Translations under genes and position numbers: made by a program | The notes under the pieces: model-generated | Databases searched by the model: none | The model's input: the letters and a program-made list of their open reading frames with translations, nothing else | What the model was told of the DNA's origin: nothing | DNA from: Brasenia schreberi | Taxonomy: Eukaryota > Streptophyta > Magnoliopsida > Nymphaeales > Cabombaceae | Direction: 5' to 3' | DNA: 64,000 bases | Assembly (NCBI GenBank): GCA_036023115.1 | Contig: JAYKKT010000089.1 | Span: forward strand, 20,827,001-20,891,000 | Shown: positions 8,915-18,490 of the stretch, one piece after another | Position numbering within the stretch: position 1 is the stretch's first letter | Layout: every line of letters starts with the position of its first letter

Positions 8915-9649
8915 GGTGGTTTAGGGGTTTAGGGTTTAGCTAGGTGGGTTGGTTTTGGGGTGAGGTTTAGTGAGGTGGGTTAGGTGATTAGGCTAGGATT
9001 AGGTTAGGTTTAGGGAAATTAAACTAGGATTAGGGAAGTGGGTTAGGTGATTAGGTTGGGATTAGGCCAGGATTAGGGAAGTGGGTTATGTGATTAGGCT
9101 AGGTTTAGGACGAGATTAGGGTAAAAGGCTAGGATTAGGGGTTTTTGATTAGGATAGGGTTAGGGAGCTCCCTTTGCATAACCCATAGACCTTGTTGCAT
9201 CATGTTGGTGCAGCCCTAGGTTAGGTTTTGGCTAATTACAAGCCTAAACCCATGTTAATTAGGCAAACCCACATGATTAACCCCAAACTTGACACACAAG
9301 TCAAGCTTAATTACAACCACACTCTAATCTTATCCTCCCCCACTCTCTCTCATGCCCATAATCCCATGTGAAATTCAAGTGGGCCCCACCTCCATTTATG
9401 AGAAGATGATGTGGGCCATGGATGCGGATATTGGATTGGATCTCTGGATCCAAATCCAAATCCAAGTCCACACATGGGTTTGGATTGGGATCTGGATATA
9501 TATGGTCTAGATCCAATCCAAACTGAATTCTGACTCCTTCAGGCTGTGTTCGAAACGAACGGTTTGTGCGGGGTCTGACAGCATCAGTACTCCGTCTGCG
9601 TTGGGTCTTCGCCAACATGATCATCCGCCTCTATTTTCGCCTTTCGAAG
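8915..9649 (-). repeat. 3' LTR fragment of B2
   Basis: This is the reverse complement of the U3 part of a family B LTR: telomere-like CCTAA-rich tract (8915-9170), GGAT array and the block ending in GAAAATAGAGGCGG. The first 360 bp or so of the LTR are missing, because it joins B2 internal sequence near 9649. The other end is cut by element A at 8914/8915. Confidence 0.85.
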
Positions 9650-9862
9650 CTGACATGGGTTTGGTGCCAAGAGTGGCGACCTCCCAGAGACCAGATGTGG
9701 TCGAACTCTAGAGACTTACAAGGCCTGCTGTTCCAAGTGAGCAAATCCTATGCTGTTCGATGTTCGAGTTTTCAAAATCTATTTACAAAAGCTATTTACA
9801 AAAGGGACAACTGTCTTGAGTCTCGATCCTAAGGATCTCGACTTCGTGTTTAACCTTGTTTG
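9650..9862 (-). other. B2 3' noncoding region, distal piece
   Basis: Reverse complement of the region between pol and the polypurine tract of family B; it matches 18050-18250 of B1. No gene. It runs up to the B1 insertion and resumes at 21797. Confidence 0.8.
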
Positions 9863-9867
9863 AGTCT
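9863..9867 (+). repeat. Target site duplication AGTCT, left copy
   Basis: AGTCT stands directly before the TGTAAAC start of B1 and again directly after its end at 21797-21801. Confidence 0.9.
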
Positions 9868-10684
9868 TGTAAACACCCCGAAATCCCACGAATTTCTTAA
9901 ACAAATCTGGTTTTTGTACAAGCAGCCCCAAAGGGCCATTTTTGAGTTTGGAAACCCAGGAGCCTTCCAGACAACCCTGTATATATGTTTTAAACTTTAT
10001 CTTTCAAAAACATATGATATGGATTTTGAAAACTTTTTAAAACACGTTTTGAAACCCCGAAGTGGCTTGGCCCGATCAAGACAGGACCAGGAGAGCTAAG
10101 AAGAGCCCAGAACCGGAACACATGTCAAGCCCGGCACAGCAACTCTTGTATCTGATTCACACCCCCAGGATCTCGAACATCCAAGACCCTGTTCTTATCA
10201 AAATAGCATTTGAAGTCATCTCCGGAAGGCAGAAACGGAGGCGGACGACCATGTTGGGGAAGACCCAACACAGACGGAGTACTGATGCTGTCAGGCCTCG
10301 CACGAATCGTCCGTTTCGAACCCAGCTCGAAGGAGTCAGAGTTCAGTTTGGATTGGATCTGGACCATATATATCCAGATTCCAATCCAAACCCACATGTG
10401 GACTTGGATTTGGATTTGGATCCAGAGATCCAATCCAATATCCATATCCATGGCCCACATCACCTTCTCATAAATGGAGGTGGGGCCCACTTGAAATTCA
10501 CGTGGGATATTGGGCATGAGAGAGAGTGCGGGTGAAAAATATCAAGAGTGTTGTATTAAGCTTGACTTGTGTGTCAAGTTTGGGTTTAATCATGTGGGTT
10601 AGCCTAATTGAATGGGTTTAAGCTTGTAATTAGCTAAAACCTAACCTAGGGCTGCACCAACATGGGGTGATCAAGGTTTATGGG

Positions 10685-10965
10685 CCATGCTAAGAGAGCT
10701 CCCTCACCTAAACCTAACCCAAAATGACTAATCCTAGCCTAAAACCCCTAATCCACCCCTAAACCCAACCTAATCACCTAACCCACTTCCCTAATCCCGG
10801 CCTAATCCCAACCTAATCACCTAACCCACTTCCCTAATCCTTCCCTAAACCTAGACTAATTTCCCTAATCCTAGCCTAAACCTAGCCTAATCACCTAACC
10901 TAGCTCACTAAACCTAACCCTAAAACCCAACCACCTAACCTAGCCCTAAACCCCTAAACCACCCT
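10685..10965 (+). repeat. Telomere-like CCTAA-rich tract in the family B LTR
   Basis: The tract is made of CCTAATC, CCTAAAC and CCCTAAA words, ending in CCCTAAACCCCTAAACC. These resemble plant telomere units (CCCTAAA) but are irregular, so this is not a chromosome end. The matching tract is present in each family B LTR; some copies have a perfect AAACCCTAA telobox (for example around 8935 and 25280 on the minus strand). Confidence 0.7.
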
Positions 10966-11102
10966 TAGCCCACAATCTACCCAAACCCCTAGTTTTAAAA
11001 TATCTGGCCCAACCCTTTCCAGCCCACCTTATCTACATACCACCCTACCTAAACCACCTAACCACTACCCTCAGCCCAGCCCTAACCGACCTACCCATCC
11101 CC

Positions 11103-11110
11103 TATTTAAA
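11103..11110 (+). promoter_or_regulatory. TATA-like box of the B1 5' LTR
   Basis: TATTTAAA precedes a C-rich leader beginning near 11130. The solo LTR S1 and element K have the stronger TATATAAA at the same place (57135-57142 in K). Confidence 0.5.
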
Positions 11111-11373
11111 CCCCTCCCCTTTGGGGGCGGGTTTTCAAGGAAGGGAGCCCTCACCTCAGCCCAGCCGACTCCACTCCCCATCTGTCCGCCTGCTCCACTC
11201 CCCCAACTGCTCCACTCTCCACCTGCTCCACCGGCACCACCTGCACCACCACCTTCCCTCTTCCATCCACCACCGTTCCCCAGCCGGACGCCACCACCTT
11301 CACCCAACCGAACCAGCCAAGAGCCCACCTGCCCGCCTGCTTCTCCTTGCTTTCCACCGCCTCTCCCCATTCG

Positions 11374-11824
11374 GTAAGTACCCAAACTCCATCAAAGCCC
11401 TTCTCTTCCACCTCTCCACTCTTAGCCACCCACCCTATCATCATCTCAGCCCCTTTTCCACCACTCTTTTCACTTAGCCGAACCTAGCAAAACCCAAACT
11501 GCCGGCTACTACCTAGCCATCATACTCCATTCGGCCTTCCCCTAGGTGTCCCATTCGGCCTTCCCACAAACCCTCCTTTAGGTCCAGTTTTCCCTAAACA
11601 CTATACTCCCCTAGTGACCCTAAAAACCCACCTATTTAGCCCCTTTAAACCCCCTACTTTGAGGCGACATCCACTTGCCACCGGCCACCTTCGAGGCGCC
11701 CATCCCGCGCCCCACTTGCAGCCGGCCAGCACCTTTGGTCACCTATCTTCCCGGAGCTCCCGTTTGCAGCCCAAGGCCAAGCCCACGCTCAAGCAAGACC
11801 TCTACGGACCAACTACTCGTAAGT
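11374..11824 (+). promoter_or_regulatory. Candidate leader intron and mini-exon in the B1 LTR
   Basis: GTAAGT at 11374-11379 fits a plant 5' splice site. TTTGCAG ending at 11769 fits an acceptor. The 49 nt that follow (CCCAAGGCCAAGCC...) are unusually conserved in family B and end at a second GTAAGT (11819-11824). The second donor is present in all LTR copies of the window. The acceptor for it could be the one upstream of pol. Confidence 0.45.
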
Positions 11825-12039
11825 GTCTAAACTCGGTCTTTAGTTGTACACTTGCTTGAGATTCAATTTGATACGGGGTTGTAATAACGGAGCATAGTCT
11901 CCCCCCACTTGTAATAACGTGGCTTGGCACAACCACACACGTGCACTCTCTTAGTCGTGCACGATTTTGAACACACACGGGCCTAATCAGCCCCTAATAC
12001 ATAAGTGTATATATATACTTTCATTTTCGAAGGGTTTTG

Positions 12040-12570
12040 TTTAAGATTGGGTGCGTTGTCTTTCAATTCAAGCACTCACACACATTGAGCCTTCGCTCTT
12101 AGTTGAAAGACCCAAGTAAGGGCCGACCTATACTATTTGGGTTTCATTTCATGTCGTGTGAGTAAGTCTTTCAATTCAAGCACTCTCACACACATTGAAC
12201 TTTCGCTCTTATTTGAAAGACCCAAGTAAGGGCCGACCTATACTATTTGGGTTTCATTTCATGTCGTGTGAGTAAGTCTTTCAATTCAAACACTTTCACA
12301 CACATTGAGCCTTCGCTCTTACTCCCAAGACCTTAGTAAAGGCCTTATTGCAGTTATATTTGGGTTTCATTTATGTCGTGTGGGTAGTCTTTCAATTCAA
12401 GCACTCTCACACACATTGAGCCTTCGCTCTTATTCCCAAGACCTTAGTCAAGGCCATACTGCAATTTATATTTGGGTTTAATTTCATGTCGTGTGTGTAA
12501 GTCTTTCAATTCAAGCACGCACCCACATTGAGCCTTCGCTCTTATTTGCAAGACTCGAGTAAGGGCTCAT
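12040..12570 (+). repeat. Tandem subrepeats of about 110 bp within the B1 5' LTR
   Basis: Five units, each with CACACACATTGAGC and TTCGCTCTTA, then an AGACC(C/T)(A/T)AGTAAGGGCC-like part and TTTGGGTTTCATTT. Units differ by small changes. Comparable arrays are present in all other LTRs here, with unit number and sequence varying between families. Confidence 0.85.
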
Positions 12571-12942
12571 ATACATAAGCTATATACATATCTCCCTTCG
12601 GTTATTTCCCTTCGGTTATTTCCCTTCTGTTATTTCCCCTTCAGTATTGTCTTTACATTTCGGGTTTTCCCTTTGGAGTAGCGTGAGTTTGCATTGCATC
12701 TACGCCATACCACGAGGTAGGACGCATATTGCATCGAAGCAAGCCCCGCTCGAATTTGCCCATGTAGTGGAGTGTTCATAACACACAAACTAGGTGGCCC
12801 GAAAAGGGATAAAAGAAAAGACTTAGGCACGTGCAAATCCACGTGATCTAAAAAATGCAATCGCATCCTAAAGACCCGAAATAGACACCTCGAACCGCTT
12901 CGTAGACTTTCTCTCCAAAAACTCGATTTTCTGCAAAGCGTA

Positions 12943-13061
12943 CAGACTGACCCTTGTGCATCGGTGCAAGAAGGTCTGCGACGACAAGAGCTTACTTGCT
13001 CATAGTCGCCACGTTTAGAAGTCAGTGTTAAAAATATCTTCGCTAGCTTAATTAAGCTAGC
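12943..13061 (+). other. U5 two-hairpin module, B1 5' LTR
   Basis: Hairpin I 12943-12978 (CAGAC/GTCTG) and hairpin II 13042-13061, here a perfect 20-bp palindrome GCTAGCTTAA/TTAAGCTAGC. Same order and spacing as in element A. Confidence 0.65.
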
Positions 13062-13164
13062 TGGCACGCCCTATTTGTATACATAGGCCTTAGACACACG
13101 AGAAGATCCACTCCAAGCCCTGAAAAGGACGAAGAGGCGGGGATTTTCGCGCGTCTACAGAGAT

Positions 13165-13182
13165 TGGCACGCCCAGTGGGAC
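13165..13182 (+). other. Primer binding site of B1
   Basis: TGGCACGCCCAGTGGGAC, 5 nt after the LTR end. It differs from the A site by one base. Confidence 0.88.
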
Positions 13183-13303
13183 GTGAGCCTTTTCAAAAAT
13201 CGAGTTTGCTTGTAGAAGTCTTGCGAAAATTTTGTAAAAAGGTGTCGTTTTAACTTGTTTTTCTTTGCTTGTACTTAGGAAATTTTGAAAAAGCTTGAAA
13301 AGC

Positions 13304-14512
13304 ATGTCAAAATCCAATCCAAGTGAAGTGTCGAGCCAAGGCTCATGCGCATCAAGTTCTCACTCTAGGAGGATTTTCAAAAACAAAATAAAACTAGATG
13401 AAATCGAGGACTTGAGAAAGGAGTTTGAGGCCAAAATCGATGCTCTCAGCCAAGAGGCTGAAGTAGGCGATTCATGTTCATCGAACGGTGAACAAAGGCC
13501 TAAAAAGAAATCTGAAAAACCTCGCAAGCAAAAAGAGGCCTCCGTAATGGAAGGCAACCAATACCACGAGTCCTTCACACAAAAGGACCGTAAAGCCCTA
13601 CAACAGCTGCTGAAAGGGCAGAATAAAGAGAAAAGAAGCTACGCCCTGTCTGATTTCCTTCCTATGGATTACGAAACAGACAGTGACGATGAAATACTGA
13701 ACTTCCATCGGTATGATGGCATGGGAGATCCTAGGTCTCACTTGCAGCTTTTCTCACGTCGAGCCCATAAGAAGAAAAAGGACTCGATGAAATGGGTGTA
13801 TTGGTTCCCTCTATCCCTTAAAGGCACAGCTACCAAATGGCTGGCTTCCTACGACTTAAGCCAGTTCGCTACTTTTGAAGAGTTAGCGAACTGCTTCATG
13901 CAAAGATTTGCACACAACGTGGAAGTCACGCCAACCCTGAATACTTTAAGGGATACAAAGCAAGGCATGAACAAAGACGTGCATGCCTTCATTATAAGAT
14001 GGAGGTCGCTTTTGGGCCAAGTGCGAGAGCCCATATCCGAAGGATGCGCAGTAATGCTCATCCTGGATAATTTCAAAAGCGAGTTAAAAACCCTTCTCTC
14101 GCTCCATGAGATTTCAACTTTCCATAAGTTGATTAAAAAGGCCTCCCTTTTCGAAACCAACTTAAGAAAAGGGACATACGATCACCTATGGAAAGGAAGT
14201 GCCATTCCAAAAACCCGTTTGGAAAAGCCCATCGCATATGGGCTGCCCACGACGGACAAAGGGGCAAAGCCCCATAAAATCGACAATGTCCGGGTGGATC
14301 CAGGCATGGCGGGCACTTCTAAAAATTTTGAAAAATTAGAAAATAAGAGAGAACGTAATTTTCAAAAACCGGTTGAAAAACGGGAGTACACTCCGCTGGG
14401 GCAACCTGTGTCGGAGGTCCTAGACCTCTTACTTGCCCAGGGCATGATCGAACTCCCTGAAATCCCCGAAGGAGTCACATCCAAGGGGGGGTATTTAAAC
14501 CGATTTTGTTAA
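13304..14512 (+). CDS. gag: Gag of B1, truncated before the zinc knuckle
   Basis: Starts at ATG 13304 (MSKSNPSEVSSQ). A Ser-rich N-terminus with a short helix (IEDLRKEFEAKID) and a Lys-rich stretch is followed by the retrotransposon Gag capsid domain at about residues 110-300, with DPRSHLQLF, WFPLSLKGTATKWLASY and FEELANCFMQRFAHN. Capsid forms the virus-like particle in the cytoplasm. The frame runs to YLNRF and then stops at 14510-14512, because a deletion joins this point to RT. In B2 the same position leads on to the zinc knuckle and protease. About 402 residues remain of what was a gag-protease of around 970. Confidence 0.88.
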   Translation: MSKSNPSEVSSQGSCASSSHSRRIFKNKIKLDEIEDLRKEFEAKIDALSQEAEVGDSCSSNGEQRPKKKSEKPRKQKEASVMEGNQYHESFTQKDRKALQQLLKGQNKEKRSYALSDFLPMDYETDSDDEILNFHRYDGMGDPRSHLQLFSRRAHKKKKDSMKWVYWFPLSLKGTATKWLASYDLSQFATFEELANCFMQRFAHNVEVTPTLNTLRDTKQGMNKDVHAFIIRWRSLLGQVREPISEGCAVMLILDNFKSELKTLLSLHEISTFHKLIKKASLFETNLRKGTYDHLWKGSAIPKTRLEKPIAYGLPTTDKGAKPHKIDNVRVDPGMAGTSKNFEKLENKRERNFQKPVEKREYTPLGQPVSEVLDLLLAQGMIELPEIPEGVTSKGGYLNRFC

Positions 14513-15464
14513 TCAAATCAAACTAAGTCCACGAGATCAGGGTAAGACCACCTTCACAACCCCATGGGGCACGTACTGCTATACAATCATGCCCTTTGGT
14601 TTGAAAAATGCCGGCGCAACATACCAACGAGCCATGAACACGATCTTCCATGATCAAATTCATGAGCTTGTAGAAGTGTATGTAGATGATCTCCTGGCGA
14701 AATCCAAAACCCGATGCACCCATATCGAATGTTTACAAAAAAATTTCGAAAGGCTTAGGCTTTACAAAGTAAAGCTAAACCCTCAAAAATGTGTGTTCGG
14801 GGTAGAATCAGGGAAGCTTCTAGGCTTTATGGTGAGCCAAAGGGGAATAGAAGTCGACCCCTCTAAGTGTCGGGCCATCATAGACATGGCTCCACCCTCC
14901 AATCTCACCCAAATCTGTAGCCTCCAGGGTCGATTACAATCTGTGCGCCGATTCATATCGAATCTGGCAACTAGATGCGAACCCTTCAACAAACTGTTGA
15001 GGAAGGGTACGAAATTCTTATGGGATGACGAATGCCAAGTCCTTCGAGAGACTGAAGGCATACTTGGTTAATCCCCCCGTTTTGAATCCTCCAAAACAAG
15101 GAAAACCGCTTTTATTATACATCTCCGTGCATGTAAACGCTTTAGGAGCCCTGTTGGCTTAATACGAGGATGACACCCATAAGGAGTATGCCATCTACTA
15201 TATTTCGAAAACTCTCTTGGCTTATGAACGAAATTATCAAGCCATGGAGAAGACGTGCTTGGCCCTAGTCTGGGCCTGCCAGAAGTTCAGACACTATTTC
15301 CTAGATCATGAGATCTGGATAGTGTCCAAGCTTGATCCAATCAAGCACTTGTTCGAAAAACCCATTCTCACGGGTAGATTGGGCAAATGGCAACTCCTTC
15401 TAATGGAGTATGATCTGAAGTACCATCACCAGATCTCCATTAAGGGCAAGCCCTAGCAGATTAC
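14508..15464 (+). pseudogene. pol: RT (C-terminal part) and degenerate RNase H of B1, broken
   Basis: From the deletion junction the frame reads NQIKLSPRDQGKT, the FGLKNAGATYQRAM block, then the RT catalytic YVDD near 14680. RT lacks its N-terminal part. Lesions: 2 bp missing near 15039 (frameshift), CAA to TAA at 15160-15162 in the RNase H, and 1 bp missing near 15441. The first RNase H reads YISVHVNALGALL where active enzymes have an Asp, as is usual in Tat elements. None of this can make an active enzyme. Confidence 0.85.
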
Positions 15465-17321
15465 GTGGCTGAATTCCCCTTAGAGGACGCATATCCCACT
15501 CTTGTCGAAATGCCTGATGAAGGCATATTGCAAAACCATTTTCAAAACCACATTTTGGCAAATTCTTTCGAAAACCAAGTGTGGAAGATGCACTTCGACG
15601 GGGCACGAAACCAACGAGGGGCTGGTGCCGGGATCATCCTAATCTCCCCTGAAAAGGGCGAGATTCCCATAGCAGTCCGCTTAGATTTCGAATGTTCCAA
15701 CAACGTAGCTGAGTATGAAGCACTCATACAAGGCTTAAGGATTTCGAAAACTCTAGGGGCATCGTGCATCGAGGTCTTTGGAGATTCGCTCCTTGTCATA
15801 AACCAGGTTTTAAAAATTTGGCAAGTACGTAATGAGAAACTACTTCCATATCACGAGTTGGCCACTCGATTGGTCCAATCCTTCCAGTCGTGTAAGCTCA
15901 CACACGTGGGAAGAGAGGACAATGGCATCGCCGATGCCCTCTCCTCCTTGGGTTCAGCCTTGAAGGTCGATCCCATTTCAGGGACCAGATCTTTGGAAAT
16001 ATGGCATGCGCCCCATCCATCCACACACGATTTGGATATTTGCCAAAACAACCCAGAGTCCATTGAAAAACCCTGGTTTTATGACATAAAACAATTTTTA
16101 GAAAATGGGGGATTCACCGAGGATGCCACATCCAAAGATAAGGCATTCATTCGTAAGATTTCGACCCGATACACCATTCTGAGTGGGGTCTTATACAAAA
16201 AGAGTTTTACCGGCATTCTGCTTAGGTGTATCGACCTAGAGGAGGCTAGGATAGTGATGCACGAGTTCCACGATGGAGAATGTGGAGGTCATGTTAATGC
16301 CAACATGATGGCGATGAAAATACTTAGAGGGGGCTATTTTTGGTCCACCCTGAAAAAGGATTGTCACGATCATGTTAGGAAGTGTCATCCGTGTCAAGTG
16401 CATGGGCACGCCATTCATATCCCTTCATCTACATTGCATTCCGTGGTCAGCCCCTGGCCATTTACCATGTGGGCGTTTGACATAGTAGGCCCAATGTTTC
16501 CAAAGGCCTCGAATGGGCATCGTTTTATTTTAGCAGCCACGGAGTATTTCTCCAAGTGGGTGGAAGCCATTTCCCTAACGAATGTAATGGGGCAACATGT
16601 GGTGGCTTTCATCCGGAGGAATATCTTGGCTCGATTTGGGGTTCCACGAGACCTTGTGTCTGATAATGGTACCCCATTCAAGAATGAGCGGATGGTTAAG
16701 TTGTGCGACACGTATGGCATAACTCACCACTTCTCCTCGCCCTACTACCCTCAAGGCAACGGCCAAGCCGAAGCCACAAACAAGACTCTGATTAGTATTA
16801 TTGAGAAAAACTTAAAGAAGGGTAGGACGTGGCACGAGAAGCTGAATGAAGCCTTATGGGCTTATAGGACTTCCATCCGGACTCCCACGAATGCCACACC
16901 ATTCGAGTTGGTCTATGGCACAAATGCCATTCTTCCCATTCATACCCAACTGCATTCATTCCATACATCCATAGCACTCGACCTCCCCCTAGAGACGCTT
17001 CAGCATACTAGGATGGCCGAACTAGATTTGCTAGATGAGAGGCGACTCCTTGCCATGGATCATGCTCGTGCATACCGGCAAAGGATAGCCCGACATTATA
17101 GTAAACACATGAGACCTCGCCACTTTGAAGTAGGAGATCTGGTCTTGAAAACCATCCACCATCGTGGCCCACACCCCCTAGGCAAGTGGCGCCCCAACTG
17201 GGATGGACCCTATGTTGTACGAGCAACCACTACGAACAATCCATATTGGTTGATCAATGTAGAAGGTAGGAATTTAGCAGATCCTATCAATATTCAATAC
17301 TTAAAGAAGTATCATGTGTAG
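15465..17321 (+). CDS. pol: Archaeal-type RNase H plus integrase ORF of B1, intact
   Basis: 618 codons stay open. Residues about 40-165 form an archaeal-type RNase H with Asp45 (HFDGA), Glu in AEYEAL, Asp in VFGDS and Asp in NGIADAL all present. Integrase follows: zinc finger H269/H276/C307/C310 and catalytic D339 (WAFDIVGP), D400 (SDNGTPF) and E436 (GQAEATNK), with 35 residues between the last two. The C-terminus (VGDLVLKTIHHRG...LKKYHV) has no chromodomain. RNase H would degrade RNA in the RNA-DNA hybrid; integrase would insert the cDNA. It is normally the C-terminal part of a longer pol and has lost its link to RT, so its expression is doubtful. Confidence 0.92.
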   Translation: MAEFPLEDAYPTLVEMPDEGILQNHFQNHILANSFENQVWKMHFDGARNQRGAGAGIILISPEKGEIPIAVRLDFECSNNVAEYEALIQGLRISKTLGASCIEVFGDSLLVINQVLKIWQVRNEKLLPYHELATRLVQSFQSCKLTHVGREDNGIADALSSLGSALKVDPISGTRSLEIWHAPHPSTHDLDICQNNPESIEKPWFYDIKQFLENGGFTEDATSKDKAFIRKISTRYTILSGVLYKKSFTGILLRCIDLEEARIVMHEFHDGECGGHVNANMMAMKILRGGYFWSTLKKDCHDHVRKCHPCQVHGHAIHIPSSTLHSVVSPWPFTMWAFDIVGPMFPKASNGHRFILAATEYFSKWVEAISLTNVMGQHVVAFIRRNILARFGVPRDLVSDNGTPFKNERMVKLCDTYGITHHFSSPYYPQGNGQAEATNKTLISIIEKNLKKGRTWHEKLNEALWAYRTSIRTPTNATPFELVYGTNAILPIHTQLHSFHTSIALDLPLETLQHTRMAELDLLDERRLLAMDHARAYRQRIARHYSKHMRPRHFEVGDLVLKTIHHRGPHPLGKWRPNWDGPYVVRATTTNNPYWLINVEGRNLADPINIQYLKKYHV

Positions 17322-18477
17322 GATCTGGATTAAATTCCAGTTTTCGAAAATTTTAGAGGGATAGCTGCCCTGAGACATGTGAATAAGGTGCAAAGGCGAA
17401 CTCGTGTGATCCTAAGTAAGAGAATTCACACTGGTGAAAGAGTGGAGTTTTCAAAATCGTGGTTACATTTCAAAATCCTTCTTCTTACAAAGAAAGGCCT
17501 AGTTCAACATAGCAAGATACTTGCAAGTAGTACGTGCTATTTCTAAATAGGCTGATCTGGAATGGATCGAGTGTAGGCTTGGGATAAGTCCTCCCCTCTT
17601 CTCTTCTATTTCCAAAAGGAAAACAAAGGCCCAAATCAAAAGGGAATTTCCCATTTAAAGTCTCTTTCCAAAAGAAAGAAACCAGACTTCAAAAAGAAAA
17701 ATCGATTCTCTTATGAAAAAGAGGGATTAAAGAAAAAATACTCCCAAAGGGAGACCCTCGATGAAAAAAAGGAAAAAGAGGCCAAAAAGCTCAAAAAGAG
17801 CAGTTTTCCACCTTCTGTGCCTTAAACCACGGGACACTTCAGAAGGGACCGTGGTATCTCTTCCCCATCCCTGGCTTATCCCAAGCTAAAGCATGGTTCA
17901 TTTCGAGGAATCCTAAAGTAAAAATAGGATTTACTTACTTGAATTTCATCTTGTTTGAGAATTCGACGTTTCGAGTAAGGCGTCAGAATTTGAAATGAAG
18001 CTTGTTTGCTTATAAAACCTCCGCTAGATAAGCAAGTGTTAAGACTCAAACAAGGGCAAGCACGAGGAGCTCGAGATCCTTAGGATCGAGGCTCAAGACA
18101 GTTGTCCCTTTTGTAAATAGCTTTTGTAAATAAGTTTTGAAAACCAAACATCGAACAACATAGGATTTGCTCACTTGGAGCAATAGGCCTTGTAAGTCTC
18201 TAGAGTTCGACCACATCTGGTCTCCGGGAGGTCGCCACTTTTGGCACCACACCCATGTCATCTGCATTCCACGCATGGTACTTGCATGAACATGATCCCA
18301 TTTACGACCAGATTCCATAAGTAAACCCTTTGGCGTGATATCTCCTCCTACCAGAGTTTGTAAATTGAGATTTTGCTAAAATGGGACAATCCCATATTCT
18401 TCGTGGCTAGATCTAGGGAGACATTAAAAGGGGTGTTTGTCATCTTTGCCCTTATCCAAATCGATTTGGACAAGGCC
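17322..18477 (+). other. 3' noncoding region of B1
   Basis: No gene. It holds purine-rich blocks (AAAGAAAAAATACTCCCAAAGGG near 17730), the conserved 30-nt hairpin (17826-17855) and the inverted repeat CTTATCCAAAT/ATTTGGACAAG (18451-18474). It is shared with A, B2 and F. Confidence 0.75.
17826..17855 (+). other. Conserved 30-nt double-stem hairpin of B1
   Basis: Same structure as 5243-5272: arms ACCACGG/CCGTGGT, inner CTTC-A-GAAG. Confidence 0.6.
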
Positions 18478-18490
18478 AAAGAGGGGCATC
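18451..18490 (+). other. Polypurine tract and hairpin of B1
   Basis: CTTATCCAAAT-CG-ATTTGGACAAG, then AAAGAGGGGC and ATC before the LTR. Compared with A, the outer pair has changed from A-T to C-G, which keeps pairing. Confidence 0.8.

Larger units (their letters stand above)
9868..13159 (+). repeat. 5' LTR of B1 (3292 bp)
   Basis: TGTAAACACCCC to GCGTCTACA. In order it holds the GGAT array (10320-10455), a degenerate telomere-like CCTAA tract (10685-10965), TATA-like TATTTAAA (11103-11110), a donor GTAAGT (11374-11379), an acceptor-like TTTGCAG (ending 11769), a second donor GTAAGT (11819-11824), five subrepeats of about 110 bp (12040-12570), a 14-bp minisatellite CTTCGGTTATTTCC (about 12590-12645) and the U5 module (12943-13061). 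Proline-rich reads at 11121-11477 are chance ORFs in C-rich leader sequence. Confidence 0.93.

Noticed and set aside
8915..9170. Telomere or interstitial telomere block
   Set aside because: Words are degenerate (mix of TTAGG, TTAGGT, TTTAGG), and the tract recurs at the same place in every family B LTR.
10062..10535. 157-residue ORF repeated at 18685, 36652 and 48425 in U3 of family B LTRs
   Set aside because: It covers U3 and the GGAT array (reads LDLDLDPEIQ on one strand, WIWIWIQ on another). It recurs with the LTR and has no recognisable domain; I cannot rule it out fully but see no codon-level conservation.
11121..11477. Pro/Ser/His-rich ORFs in family B LTRs (also 19744-20100, 37711-38058, 49483-49794, 57023-57514) and their Gly-rich mirror reads
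   Set aside because: C-rich leader sequence lacks stops in several frames on both strands. The reads recur only because the LTR recurs, and their sequence is not conserved as protein (frame and length change between copies).
12040..12570. Regular repeats that at first look like a CRISPR array
   Set aside because: Units are tandem and nearly identical over their whole length, without unique spacers, and lie within plant LTRs.
13160..13303. An extra ORF upstream of gag as in Ogre elements
   Set aside because: Only about 140 bp separate the LTR from the gag ATG in B1, and B2 is the same; there is no room for an ORF1.
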